Of a stretch of DNA of 64,000 nucleotides, positions 23,109 to 34,776 are shown piece after piece (position 1 is the stretch's first letter; every line of letters begins with the position of its first letter). Source of the DNA: Hyperoplus lanceolatus (Eukaryota; Chordata; Actinopteri; Uranoscopiformes; Ammodytidae); the NCBI GenBank assembly GCA_026929865.2, contig CM049404.1:13166501-13230500 (forward strand), given 5' to 3'. A program made the position numbers and the translations under genes. The notes under the pieces were generated by a model, which worked only from the letters and a program-made list of their open reading frames with translations, was not told where the DNA came from and made no database searches.

Positions 23109-23426
23109 TCTCATCTGTAATGGTAAATGGTAAATGGACTTGTATAGCGCTATATCTCCGTTTATCACAGACTCAAAGCGCTTTACATTGTTTTTGTACA
23201 CATTCACCCAGTCACACACACATTCATACACCGATAGCAGCAGCTACCACGCAGGGTAGGCTTAGCACTAGGGTGCTAAGCTAACTAAGCTAACTATCGG
23301 GAGCAATTCGGGGTTCAGTGTCTTGCCCAGGGACACTTCGACATGTGGCGGGGAGACGGGGGATCGAACCTCCGACCCTGCACACCAGAGGCGAACTTCC
23401 TACCCACTTCGCCACTGCCGCCCCAT
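23109..23426 (-). repeat. tRNA-derived SINE
   Basis: Read on the minus strand from 23426, it begins GGGGCGGCAGTGGCGAAGTG, an A-box-like start, and has the B-box-like GGTTCGATCC about 55 bases later, as in tRNA-derived SINEs. A body with CACTGAACCCCGAATTGCTC follows, then an AAAGCGCTTTGAGT tail that ends at 23109 in a short ACCATT repeat. The copy at 1-182 is the same family. Confidence 0.85.
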
Positions 23427-25387
23427 GACTACACCTGACTATGACATCACTAAAACCTTGACTTCCATTGACAGCCGTCTTGAACGACAGCTACCAAGGA
23501 CTCAAGCACTCCTTTGAATGCTTATTCACTATGCTTCTGTGCCTTATGTCCTAAAGTGCTCTGATACTTGCTTGATACCCTACAGCGAATATTCAAATTA
23601 ACCAAACAAAGAACAACAGGTGAATGTCAGGGGTCCTACCTTTGAGGGTAGTTTAAGCGTTTTCTCGGCTCCTTGGTCCCTTTTTTCACTCGTTGCAGTG
23701 GAATCAGACTCCTACTTTGGTTTCATCTTCTGTCACAAGGGATTCACAACATCTTCTTCACAATGAGCTTCAGTTTTTCCATCAGCATCTGGTGTTAGTG
23801 TCATTTTTCACTCCATCATCTTAAAGCAGTCAACAGGCATGATAACGGAGACTCATGTGGCCCATCAGGAAGTCTCTCCAGAGCCTGGGTCACACGACTG
23901 ACAAACAGGGCCTGAGACTATTATAATAAATCCATTGTGAAATCCACACATACATTTAACGTCATCTCCACTGTGACGGAAGAATGAAGTTAAACAGAAC
24001 TTAAATGAAATGCATTAGTTGTTGGATACTTTTTAAGGTGTCGTCCATCTCCTATCTAGCACCTATCGACTACATTTTGTGTAAGATTTCATTATTATAA
24101 TTTTTGTTGTGCTGTTGATTTTCAAAGTGTTAGATGGGGGGTGGTTTACTGACCTTGTAGCTTCACTCTGGCTGGCACGAATGCACACTCTTTCACACAA
24201 AGGGTTTCTGTCTGGGACAAAGTCAGTCCATTGTGGACAGGGAAGGCACATCAACCACACACATGAGGGAGGGATTTAACCCATCACATGCAAGTGATTG
24301 GGTGGCTTCTTCTTCATTGATAAATTCTTACATCATTTACCAAGACCAGGCTGATTTATTGATGGTGTAAAAGAAAAAAAGGGATGGTGGATGTATGCAT
24401 TTAGTAATGGTTTAAAAAAATTAAACAACAAGGAACAGAGTCTTCATAAATATGGATTTAATCAAAACAAATGCCTGATTGGACAATAATATACAACATA
24501 CATCAGCTGTACGGTCACATGAGCATATGATTTATAGCTTATATTACAGTCAACAACACTGATAAGTGCAACATTTTCAGAAATACTGTAGTAATAATCG
24601 GGTATTGAAAAATATGTCACATTACAGAGAGCTGTTTTAATAAAGTGCAAAAAAGTGAATGGGCTTATGTGTTCAGTGTATCTATGATAGCAAAGTCATC
24701 AGACAAAATGGTATATGCAAGTGATGAAAACATCCTAATGATTAGGCATACAGCGTAACAGGAAGTGGACAAAAAACAGAAATCGAATGCCTTGACAAAT
24801 TTGATAGAGCTTAGCAGAAACTATTTGGCTTCTTAGTTTCTATAGAAGAATCTTGCCTAGAAAAAATCATCTAAAATCTGATGCAACCTGCTGATTAGTA
24901 CGTTACCTAACTAACCCACTTAGCTGGCTTGGTAATTGTAAGTCCAACTACAAAAACTATACACAATTCACATAGTTTGGCAGAAAACCGCCATACCAAA
25001 GAGAACTGTGGTCAGAAAATTTGACCCTGAACAATGTATTTAATTAATACACTACAAACTACAGTCTGAAATAACAGTTTGTATATACACATGTATAGGG
25101 GCTTCAGTGCTTTCTCTGCGTCTACACCGTTTGTGTTCAGGTGTCGTTCGGAGTGCTCTGTGTTTTGGCAGTGCTGACAGCACCACACAAAATCACTGTA
25201 ATTATTCACATAAAGAAGAAGAATATATTCTTGGAGGAAAAAATACTGAGGTTTTAATGAAAAGTCACATTATTACAAGGTATCCTGAGGGGGACATGTA
25301 TGTTTGCACCACATCCATCAAACAGTTTACAAGAAATGTCAACCAAAATGTCAAACGTGTAACATTTTTACATACTGGTACATTATG

Positions 25388-25484
<97 letters not shown>

Positions 25485-25768
25485 GTGAAAAGGTTACAAC
25501 TTATATTATGCAACCCTGTATTGTAAAGTTTCTTATTTAAGCAGTGGACCAACCAACAGACTGACATTGCCATCCATTGAACCTCGCCATTATCTTGGCT
25601 ATGACCATCGAGTTGAAGGGACACCTTTAAGGTTTCAACAGCCAAAACATTTATTTTTTTTTTTACATCAGGGTTGCTGTACTTTAAAGTGTTTCTGTTA
25701 TGTTGTCAACAGCATGTACATCTTTGCATGAAGTATGCATCCATTTATAAAAAAAAAGATGTACCTAC
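23427..25768. other. 3' region of pnpla8 and intergenic DNA
   Basis: The minus-strand AATAAA at 25650-25655 lies about 115 nt past the pnpla8 stop and could end a short 3' UTR. A (GT)n tract lies at 25391-25483. The remainder (23427-25390) is AT-rich with no recognised gene. It separates pnpla8 from the adhesion gene's upstream region. Confidence 0.5.
25391..25483. repeat. (GT)n microsatellite
   Basis: An almost perfect 93-bp GT tract. Open frames through it in either direction are artefacts of the dinucleotide repeat. Confidence 0.97.
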
Positions 25769-28700
25769 TCACACCCATCTTTGCTTCATCTCCCAGGCCC
25801 TCTCATCCATCCAGTCCTTAGTTCTGCTAACAGGTGAGCGTTCTGCCCCGAGCACCAAACAGAGCCTGGCCAGTTTGGGTTGGTTTCTCTCCAGGTAGTT
25901 CTGGGTGTCTCTTTGCAGCTGGTGCATGGCCTGTGGTCGGCTCTCGTCGAGGGACACCACAGCACTCAACATAGGGTTGAAGCGGAAGTACACGTTTGGA
26001 GCTAGCAGATCATCCAAAAGTGTGTGGACCCCTTCAGTGTCAGTAGCACTGCAGATCAGGTTGCTGATTTTGGCCCTCAGGCTGGTGGAGGTGGCAGTTG
26101 CCCTCTTAGCGTTGTCATATCGACCGGTGCCAAGGGACAGCACACACTGGAAAGGCTGGTTGGGCCACAATAAACGGCTCTCATGGACAGCCAAGGAACA
26201 GGGATTGTTCAGGAGAATTCCTCCATCCTACGAAGACACACAGAAATAAAACCAAAGGTGGGTATTGGTATTGGTAAAGTATTTGTATTAAATTCTAACC
26301 AACTCTCAGTCATGTGTGAGCCAATACACACAGCCCTTTCATATTCAGACGGATTCACATTTTTCTATTTAGTTAACTTACAGTTTGAATATAACTAATA
26401 ATTATACACAGCAACTTTAGTTAACAGCAAAACCAAAACACCTATTTCTTGATTTCATTTAGTCGTTGTTTTTCTATTAACTGAAGGAAGGATATATATT
26501 GTTTTGGGAGAGCAGAAAAGGGGCTTTACACTTTTTCTCAACTAAGATTATTGTTTTATATCCTTTTTTCTTTAAAGTTGCATCGAACACATGGCTTATG
26601 TGTGAAACACATAAAGGTCATAAAAGGCGAATTTGGCTTAGGCAGACACAATTCTGACAGCATTTTAGAAATTGGTGGCTGTGTGAAAATCATTGTACCG
26701 TCAACAAATAATTGGGTTCAACCATCTTAAATTCCTTATGCATGCAATACTATCATATTATTTTAAGTTAATTTTGGAGAGGGTTTTGCAATTTTCCTAT
26801 TAATAAGAAGGTCCACAGAAAAAGGAGAGCCTTACTTTTTTAAATAAAGTGAAACATTATGTCCACCCCTACCTAAATTATTTCCTTATAGTCTCTTACC
26901 ACTGATTCTACTTAATGAGTAAATGTGAGGAGTATATCTTTTGCAACATAATTTTGATTCTACGAAAAAACAGCTTTTCCCTACCTGATGAATGTCACTT
27001 TGTAAGGTGAACTCCTGGAAGTATCCTGGGGCTGCTGATGATGCTCGCACTGCCTCCCACATCTGGCAGCCTGAGGCTCCTGAGTAGCGGCTGAGGGAGC
27101 CTGGTATGTGGTTGTAGTTGCGGAAGACGAAGGCTTTTGGACTGGTACCCCAGTTTACCACTGCGCTGACAGCTGAAACCTGAGCAGAGACCAACAAAAC
27201 TTCCTGAAATGTTTACACAACCTGTGCAATTTTAATGCTGACGTAAAACTTGACGCTAATTGTTTTTAAGTCTAGAGTTGAGGGCTCTTCTTTAGCATCG
27301 TTAGCCACAACAATGCAACAGTGTTTCATCAGTGCTGTGAGCCAGATGGTGATTTTATAAACATTCATAGAAATCAACTTACATGGTGATTGCATAAGTC
27401 TTACCTTGGGACTTTTCTCATCTCTGGCTGTTTTAATAAGTAGTTTATCCCCCAACTTTTCTCTAAATAGGATAAATACAGAACATTCTGTCACCACACT
27501 ATACTGCTAAGTTATTAACTTGTTGAGGGTGTTTAGGCTGTATCCCGTGCATACCGTAGTATTTTCTCCCAGGTCTCAGTGCTATAGTAAGAGTGACTCC
27601 AGCCCATCTTCACGGTTCCAACCAGTGGGTTCTGTCGAAACACCTCAGAGCCAAAGCGACTATACATTTCAGCGCACTCCTCTAGAGAAAAATGGGCCAG
27701 ACCCAGCATGAAGGCTAGAACGGCACCTTTATTAAACACATGAAGGGACACACCAGTAAGAAATGGAATTATAGATTCAGACTGAGAGGCATCGAGATGT
27801 TGTCAGAATACACAATATTGTTATTTTTAGTAACCCGCTGTTTTGCTGTTTGTCACCTGTGCTCACTCCACAGATGTAGTCAAACAGCTCGTGGATCTTC
27901 TTGCCTGTCTCAGCTTCCAGTAGCTTTAATACCTGCAAAGGCACCACACCTCTGGAAAAGACAAAGAGGAATTGATTGATTGTATTGATTGATACAATGT
28001 AAAATAATAAACACATGAATATTATCTTTTTTAAGATAATTTTTTTGGCATTTTCAAGCTTTATTAGATAGTACAGAGTTGAAATGGGGAGACAGAGAGA
28101 GAGGGGGTATGACCTGCAGTAAAGGTCCACAGGTCAGATTTGAACCCGCGACCACTGTAATGAAGGCCTGAGCCAATATGGGACACGCTCTATCCACTAT
28201 GCCACCGAAGCGCCCCATTTACACACAATTCTGAGCGGAATCAAGTTCTAATGGAGTGTAATGCTGCGTTCCATAGAACTCGTAAGTGAAGGAGTTCCTA
28301 GTATAGTTGCAATTTCCAATTTCTGAACTCAAAGTGTTCCAGGCAACGCTATTTAAAGTCAGAGTTCATTCTCAAAAATTCAGAGCAGATCCATCTACCC
28401 TGACTTTGAGGTTGGATGTCGGAAATTACAATGAATGGACAATTTTCCACTTCCGAGTTGTATGGAATGCAGCACAAGTTCTAAAACTTTTCGTTTGTAT
28501 TCTTAACACAGAACCCTTTATGTATCTTGTGGTTTAATACATTGGGTAAATAATTGAGAGATATCATTTTCTGACAGGTACCTTGTGCCACCACCATCAA
28601 TTGAGAGAACTCTAATACCACGACCTTTGACTGCATCCACATAGCCGATGAGAGCAAAAGATTCTCTTAAGGCGCTCTTAAGCAGCGGGTCATCCCTGTA

Positions 28701-31382
28701 GGTTCGTCGCTTTCTCAACAATGTGACCGCCATTTTCTCCTGGAAACAATTACATCTTTAAGAATCCACTAAGGGTCATACCAGTTTGTTTTAAGGTTTT
28801 TTTTAAAGGTAAATTCAGACGAACCTGCCACATTAAAGCCTTGCATGATGGGTAACGGATTAGATGGTCATTTAAGGCCTCCACACAGGCGGTAAGAACT
28901 TCTGGAGATGAAGCCTGTGCCAGATTGTCAATCAACCCTAGTGACACCACCTCTGCCTGCCTCCGACTCATGATGAACTGAGAACATACAACCAGAAATG
29001 ACTTGTAAATGATGAGAGATTCCGCAAGGGACAAAATAAGTATAGCTTTCTAGAAAGATGACCAATTCCTTCTTATATTTACATTTTAGGCAAGGCAAGG
29101 CAAGTTTATCTATATAGCACAATTCAGACACAAGGCCACTCAAAGTGCTTTACAGGGGCAAGATTAAAACACATTATAAAACATTTAAAAGCGAATAAAA
29201 GAAGCAAATAAAAAAAATGAAAACTCGATTTAAAAACATTTAAAAGCAAATAAAAGAAGCAAATAAAATGAAAATTGTAGGTTAAAATGGAAACAAAAAA
29301 GTCTTCAGACTCGATTTAAAAGAACTGAGAGTTGCAGCAGACCTCAAGTTCTCTGGGAGTTTGTTCCAGAGATTTGGTGCATAATAACTAAAAGCTGCTT
29401 CTCCTTGTTTAGTCCTAATTCTAAGGACTGTAAGTAGACCTGTCCCAGACGACCTAAGGGCTCTGGACGGTTCATAACGTATCAGCATATCAGTAATGTA
29501 TTTTGGCCCTAAACCATTTAGTGCTTTATAAACCAACATCAGTATTTTGAAATCAATTCTTTGAGTGACTGGAAGCCAGTGTAAAGACCTCAGAACTGGG
29601 GTAATGTGATCTACTTTTTTGGTCCTAGTGAGGACTCGGGCAGCAGCATTCTGAATTAGCTGAAGCTGTCTGATAGATTTTTTTTGGAAGGCCAGCAAGG
29701 ACACTGTTACAGTAGTCAAGTCTACTATAGATAAATGCATGGACAAGTTTTTCTAAATCTTGCTGAGACATAAGCCCTTTAATTCTTGATATGTTTTTTA
29801 GGTGGTAGTAGGCTGATTTATTAATTGATTTTATGTGTATCTTGAAATTCAAGTCGGAGTCTATAACAACACCAAGAGTTCTGGCTTGGGGTGTGGTTTC
29901 TAACATTTTATCATATTCTGCAACGACCTAACATCACTAACCTAACAACTTGTTCCCTCAACTCACCTTTTTATTCAACGATGCCTGAGGGGATCTTATG
30001 GCAGGTTTGGATTTATCCTGCTGTGCAAAGGGGCCCAGATTTACATAGGTACCAAGTAAGTCAGGGATGGCACTTGTGGGGTGGCGAAGGCAGTCCATAA
30101 AGGACACAGTCTTCGGTCTCTCCGATGTAGCAGATACAGTGTCCATCTGTATTTGGAGATTTCTATCAATGTCCTCATCCAAATCACTTTGACCGTTGAA
30201 ATACTCATTGATGTAACCAGCCAACTTGAAGTAGTTTTCCCCAAAGTTAGTAGTATTATGGCTGCTGTGGAAAAGGCCGCCATATTCAGGCGCATTAGGT
30301 TCTTCTTGCTTCCGGTGTGACATGGCAGCTTGAGTTTGTGAGGTAGATTGTGTTGCAAATTGTTTTTTGTATGGGCTATTCTTTTCCACAGGAAGTTGTT
30401 GTCTCCTATTGTGATCGACATCATCGGTAACCCTGGCCTCAAAATATTTATTGACGTGTTTTGCAAACTGAAGGTAGCCCTCGTCCCAGCTGCGGGAGAT
30501 ACTTTTAGGTTCAACTATTGCCTGACCAACACCTGATGCAACTTGAGACTTTTCAGCTTTATTAGAGTTCATAATAGCAGTGTTTTGCATTGTTCTCCTC
30601 TTCTGCCTCCTTATTGTCCCTCGAGTGGCAGACATGGGTGCCAAGTTCTCCTGGATTTTAACTTTTGTAGAACTTCGGGAGAAGGCTGTGTTAATGTGGC
30701 TCGCAACGTAACTGTAGCTCTCACCGAATGCGGTCGCCAAAGAGCTGATGTGAAATAGCTGCAGTCTCGTCCTTTCCTGGGTCACAGGGCTTGTTCCTGA
30801 GCTCTCAGTTTTGTCTTTGCATTTCATGGTCTGCGATGTGTCTTTTGCCTCAAATATTTTACGCTCTCTGATGGCCCGTTGACTTTGACTGCGTCTTTGT
30901 GACCTGCCAATATATTCTGGACCTGTGACAGGGTTAACATTTTCAGCTAGGGGTTCATCGTCCTGCCTCTTGAAATAAATGTTGATGTGTCTAGACAATT
31001 GATTAAATGATTGACCAAGGCGTCCTCCTAGTGTACTCAAAGCAAAGCTATTCGGTGCCTCCTCAAAGATCCCAATTGGAGCTTCCGCTTTAAATGTATT
31101 CTTATTCGAGGATGAGTAGAAACGCACAACCTGGAGATGTTTCGCTTCTTTGGTAACATTTCTGAGGAAGTTGTGAGTATTAAAGTCTATATCACTGTGT
31201 TTAGACTTTTTAAAAGTAACATTTATTTTCAATCTGGAAGGATGAGGAGGTGACAGCAGTGAATAACTGTGGAGGTCCAGGCAGAGTGTTTTTTTAGCCA
31301 GACAAGGGTATTTTCTGAGAAGGGTCCTCAAAGTCTTGTTCACAGAACATGAACAAATGTTGGTATTGAGGTAGCGACCCAT
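25769..31382 (-). CDS. pnpla8: Patatin-like phospholipase 8 (iPLA2 gamma)
   Basis: A calcium-independent phospholipase A2 of mitochondria and peroxisomes that releases fatty acids and lysophospholipids and remodels cardiolipin. Eight coding exons join in phase: 31382-29967, 28977-28825, 28739-28582, 27951-27857, 27726-27555, 27462-27405, 27179-26985, 26227-25769, giving 901 aa (human about 782). The start at 31382 is the first ATG followed by a basic stretch suited to mitochondrial import; the exon probably opens at 31460 after a CCTAG acceptor. The patatin core shows the oxyanion loop GGGTRG (572-577), the nucleophile motif GVSTG (604-608, Ser606, split between exons 27857-27951 and 27555-27726) and the catalytic DGG (Asp750). 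The Ser-Asp spacing of 144 equals that of the human enzyme. The first exon holds four copies of a helix motif (R-L/F-G-x-S/N-[FY]-x-x-L/A-x-x-[HY]-[IV]-N-x-[YA]-F). The usual C-terminal SKL is not present. An L2 LINE, a SINE and a MITE lie in its introns. Confidence 0.95.
28023..28216 (-). repeat. tRNA-derived SINE in pnpla8 intron
   Basis: On the minus strand it starts GGGGCGCTTCGGTGGCATAG, has an A-box-like TGGCATAGTGGATAGAG and B-box GGTTCAAATC, then a short body ending AATAAAGCTTGAAAATGCC. It is a different family from the copies at 1-182 and 23109-23426. Confidence 0.8.
28262..28474. mobile_element. Short inverted-repeat MITE in pnpla8 intron
   Basis: The ends TGCTGCGTTCCATA and TATGGAATGCAGCA are inverted. 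The inside has the AACTCG/CGAGTT and GGAATT-like motifs of a common fish MITE. Possible PIF/Harbinger type from the 3-bp AA-rich flanks, but the target duplication is not clean. Confidence 0.6.
29088..29912 (-). mobile_element. 5'-truncated L2-type LINE in pnpla8 intron 1
   Basis: The minus strand encodes the end of a reverse transcriptase of the L2 clade: [29 protein letters not shown], then [23 protein letters not shown] and APNLWNKLP. It is in two frames meeting near 29680 and finishes with a stop at 29282. About 190 bp of 3' UTR follow, ending in a GCCTT-rich tail at about 29088. The copy is severely 5' truncated. It fills most of the 989-nt intron between the first two coding exons of pnpla8. 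Confidence 0.9.
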
Positions 31383-34300
31383 CTTTGCCTGATGTGGTGA
31401 GCAGAAGTCAGTCAAAGTCCAAACGATGCTTCAGGCCAGGGCAGCATTTTCAAAAGGCATCTAGGATGATACACAGGACAAAAACATAAGAACAGGATCA
31501 AGAGTCTAACATCAGCATGCTAATGTATCACAATAAAGAAGAATGCATGTTGATGCTTAGCAGGGATCATTTTTACCATGTTCCCCACCTTAGTTTAGCT
31601 AATTAGCTTGCTAACATTTGCTTATGAACACTGAAAAGTATAGTGCTGAGGCTGAAATGTTATTCTTGCAGGTATTTGGTCATAGACCAAAGTATTGGAA
31701 AATCAGGAAATCAAAGTTAACAACTAATCCTAAGGGTTAATATGAACGCATGTTCCAAATGTTATGACAATCCCTCTAATATGTTTAAAGACATTTCAAA
31801 AACAACTACCAATGTTAACCTATTGGTGTATGGAAAATCAAGGAATCACCAATGTCAACACGATACATCACCCGGTAACCATAAATGTCCTTGCATAATG
31901 ATGCATAGAGAACATGTTGATATTCTGAGTGGAAATGTTGACATGGGGAAGTCACAACGGGAAAAGTGATTTGGATACCTTCTATGGGGACCTTGAATAT
32001 AGGGAGCTAATTTCATAGCGATCCATCCTACAGTTGTTTAGTTGTACACTAGAGCAAAGTGGAGCGACAGGCGGACATTCCCATCCCTAGAGCCACACTG
32101 ATGGCATGGCTATAATACATGTCTATTGTTTACAAACAAAACTACATGCTAATTATAATAACTTAAACCTAATCATTCATAAAAAAACTGTTTTCCTTGA
32201 AAACAATGAGAACAAACTTCAGATAAAAACAAATGTCCAGCCATCAGGTAAGTCTGCATGTGTGTTTGGAGAAGAGGCACATCCTTAAACAGGTAGCTAT
32301 TAAAAGGGAGAGGTCATGTTTCACAGCAACCTTACACTTGTTTCCTAGAACTATGTATACTCATGAATGTAACATGAAACATAAAAGGAAAAACATCAGT
32401 ATTCATGGACTTTAAATACATTTTCATTCTGCCCAGAACTATATGTCTGCAAAGTGGCAAAGAAATTTTTAAAAAAGCATTTTCCCTTAGTTGCTGTAAT
32501 AAAATTGGCGAAATAGGAGTTCACCTAATTACTATGCAAAATAAGTTGCGTTCACTAACTTTGGTTTCCTTACAAAAGAGAAAGGCAAAGAGCTAGGGCA
32601 TGCAATAGTCAAACATTTACTATTGTTGTGTTCCACTTAAGGGAAGGTCATGAACCAAAGAAGCTTATAGGTCCTCTAACCTTGACGGAAAAACGTCTGA
32701 AGAAAGCATTCACTAAAGATTTACCTGAAACAGAACAACTAGTTCCTCTGTCTTCACAATTCATCTTCAAGCAATTCTCTATTCTTTGAAATCCAGTACA
32801 CCTATTCTGACAAACTGTAAGTAGCACTCTTTCTTCTGTGTTTTGATCCCCTCTTTCTTGAAGTAGCCGTCTTTAATCTCATTGGTTAAGCTGGGCCGAG
32901 GGGGTGGACAGGCACAGCCAATGCTTTGTGAGACCACGCAGGCTTTAGAGTCATGTGTTGACTGGAAGAGCATGTCTAAAATTAGGGAGGGGGCTATAAC
33001 TCTGAGAGCCAATGTTAACTGCTTCTTACGTCAATCAGATCCCACACGTCCCTTCAAAACAGGCTCTATAAGGTCACTAGCACTTTAATTCCTAGAAAGC
33101 CTGACCACAAGGACCTCAATTACAAGGCTGTAGTAGTTAATAAATATAATAAAATGTGTCAATGTGGTAGTACAGAAAACAATGGGGGAACAAATGTGCC
33201 GCTAGAACTAAATTACACTTAGTAATTCATAGATTACTCCGCACATTTAGTTATTACAAGGTACGAGGTAAGTGCCAGTGGACTTTGTTTAAATAAATAA
33301 ATAAAGTTGAAGTTAGTTTACTCTATCACTATACTGTAGCCTTATTAATGTGAAAAAGCACTGTGGGCCCTACTCCTGTAAACTGCAACAATGAAACCGT
33401 AACTTTTCAGGAAGTGTTCCAGGATCACATTTCCCTGTGAGAAAAGTTGTGTTTAGTTATGAGTATATACCTTAGAAAATGTTCACTTCTCTGACAGACC
33501 AAAAGTGATATAGCGCACTTTTAAAATACATATGCCTTGTATCGCAGTGTATATTTTGTAAACATCACCTGACCTTTAGCCACACTTTGTCATGTGACGT
33601 TGGAGAAGTACATGCTGTTCTTTATAGCTGTTGAAAGGTGCCCTCAACAGAAGAGGCTCCTGAGAGATCAGAAACTCTTCACCGTCTGTATTTGTCGACC
33701 CAAGACAAGAAAGACATACTAAGAGAATTTGAAATGAGACAGGTCATGCCAGTTCAGTTAGCTTTGGTTTTCGAGTTTTATTATCAGGACCAAAAAATAT
33801 TGATTTCACCCAAATCCTATAAGAAATAATCCACTCAACTCATGTTGCTACTCTGCTGATATAGGTTATGTCGCAAAACTGTTAACAAACAAAAACAAAA
33901 GGCAGCCTTAAATAAACAGGTCAGTCATATCACACACATTCCTAAGGAACAATGTCACTCTCGCAGCTGATATTATTTTAGACTTACAATGACATCTAGT
34001 GGCAGTTTCCTGATGGTTTGGTTTTACTGTAGCTGCTTTTAATTAACCTAAATCTCAGTCCCAGAGTGTGTCAGGGAATGGCTGCGTTTTGCTTCAGCGA
34101 TTTTCTCCGCACTGTGAATTTGTCATAGTATGACAGTCTTGTGTATTGTACTCCTTTACTTTTGCGGTAGACCTAAGGCTTTTATCCCCCTTCATGGTTA
34201 TTCTTTATTTGGTTTTCAAAGGTTGTTGTGTCCGCTCATCTGTCAACTTACCAGTGTTCTTACTGGAAGAAACATCAGACTGAGTTACAAAGCGTGATGT

Positions 34301-34776
34301 TAGATGATGAAAATACAACCATGAATTATTGATCAATTGTGTCAGAGTGAGCACATAGTGTTTGAGTCATATTTTAGATTTCTTTGGATGCTAAAATGAA
34401 GCTTCACATACATACGATTTTTATATCCAGGCAATTTCCCGTGGATTGCAGAACACTGTTTTTGCTTTTATATTGCAATATCAACATCTCTATTACTGTC
34501 AACACTTTAATTTTTGGAAAACTTCAAACACATGTTTTGGTTAATCGAACTAACTGATACATGTTTGTACACATCTACAGTATCACAAGTAAAGAGATTC
34601 TACATTAAATGATGCATTCACAAAATGTAATCAGGCAGCCAATATTTCCCTTCAGCTAAGAACAGTCTTGGAATTTCTTCCAAAAAACAGGACAACCCAT
34701 GTGGTGCTTATCCCATCTTCCTCACAATCAATTCAAATGATAAAACATACTTTAAATGTTTTGTGTTCAAGAGTCA
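31383..34776. other. pnpla8 upstream region and intergenic DNA
   Basis: The pnpla8 5' UTR exon(s) and promoter must lie here. The only splice clue I see is an acceptor at 31461. The short open frames between 31742 and 33829 show no domain or splice context and I do not call them genes. On the minus strand the 3' UTR of the DCC-family gene begins at 34776. Confidence 0.4.

Noticed and set aside
23323-23517. tRNA gene suggested by A- and B-box-like motifs near 23400
   Set aside because: The boxes belong to a SINE head: no cloverleaf closes, and the body and tail of a SINE follow. The same applies at 57840-57893 and 28150-28216.
25265-25645. Open frames of repeated Cys-Val or Thr-His at (GT)n tracts (also near 9224-9650, 22753-22938 and 55567-55914)
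   Set aside because: Dinucleotide repeats lack stop codons in several frames. They are not genes, though the 9.2-9.4 kb frame does overlap a true Ig5 exon.
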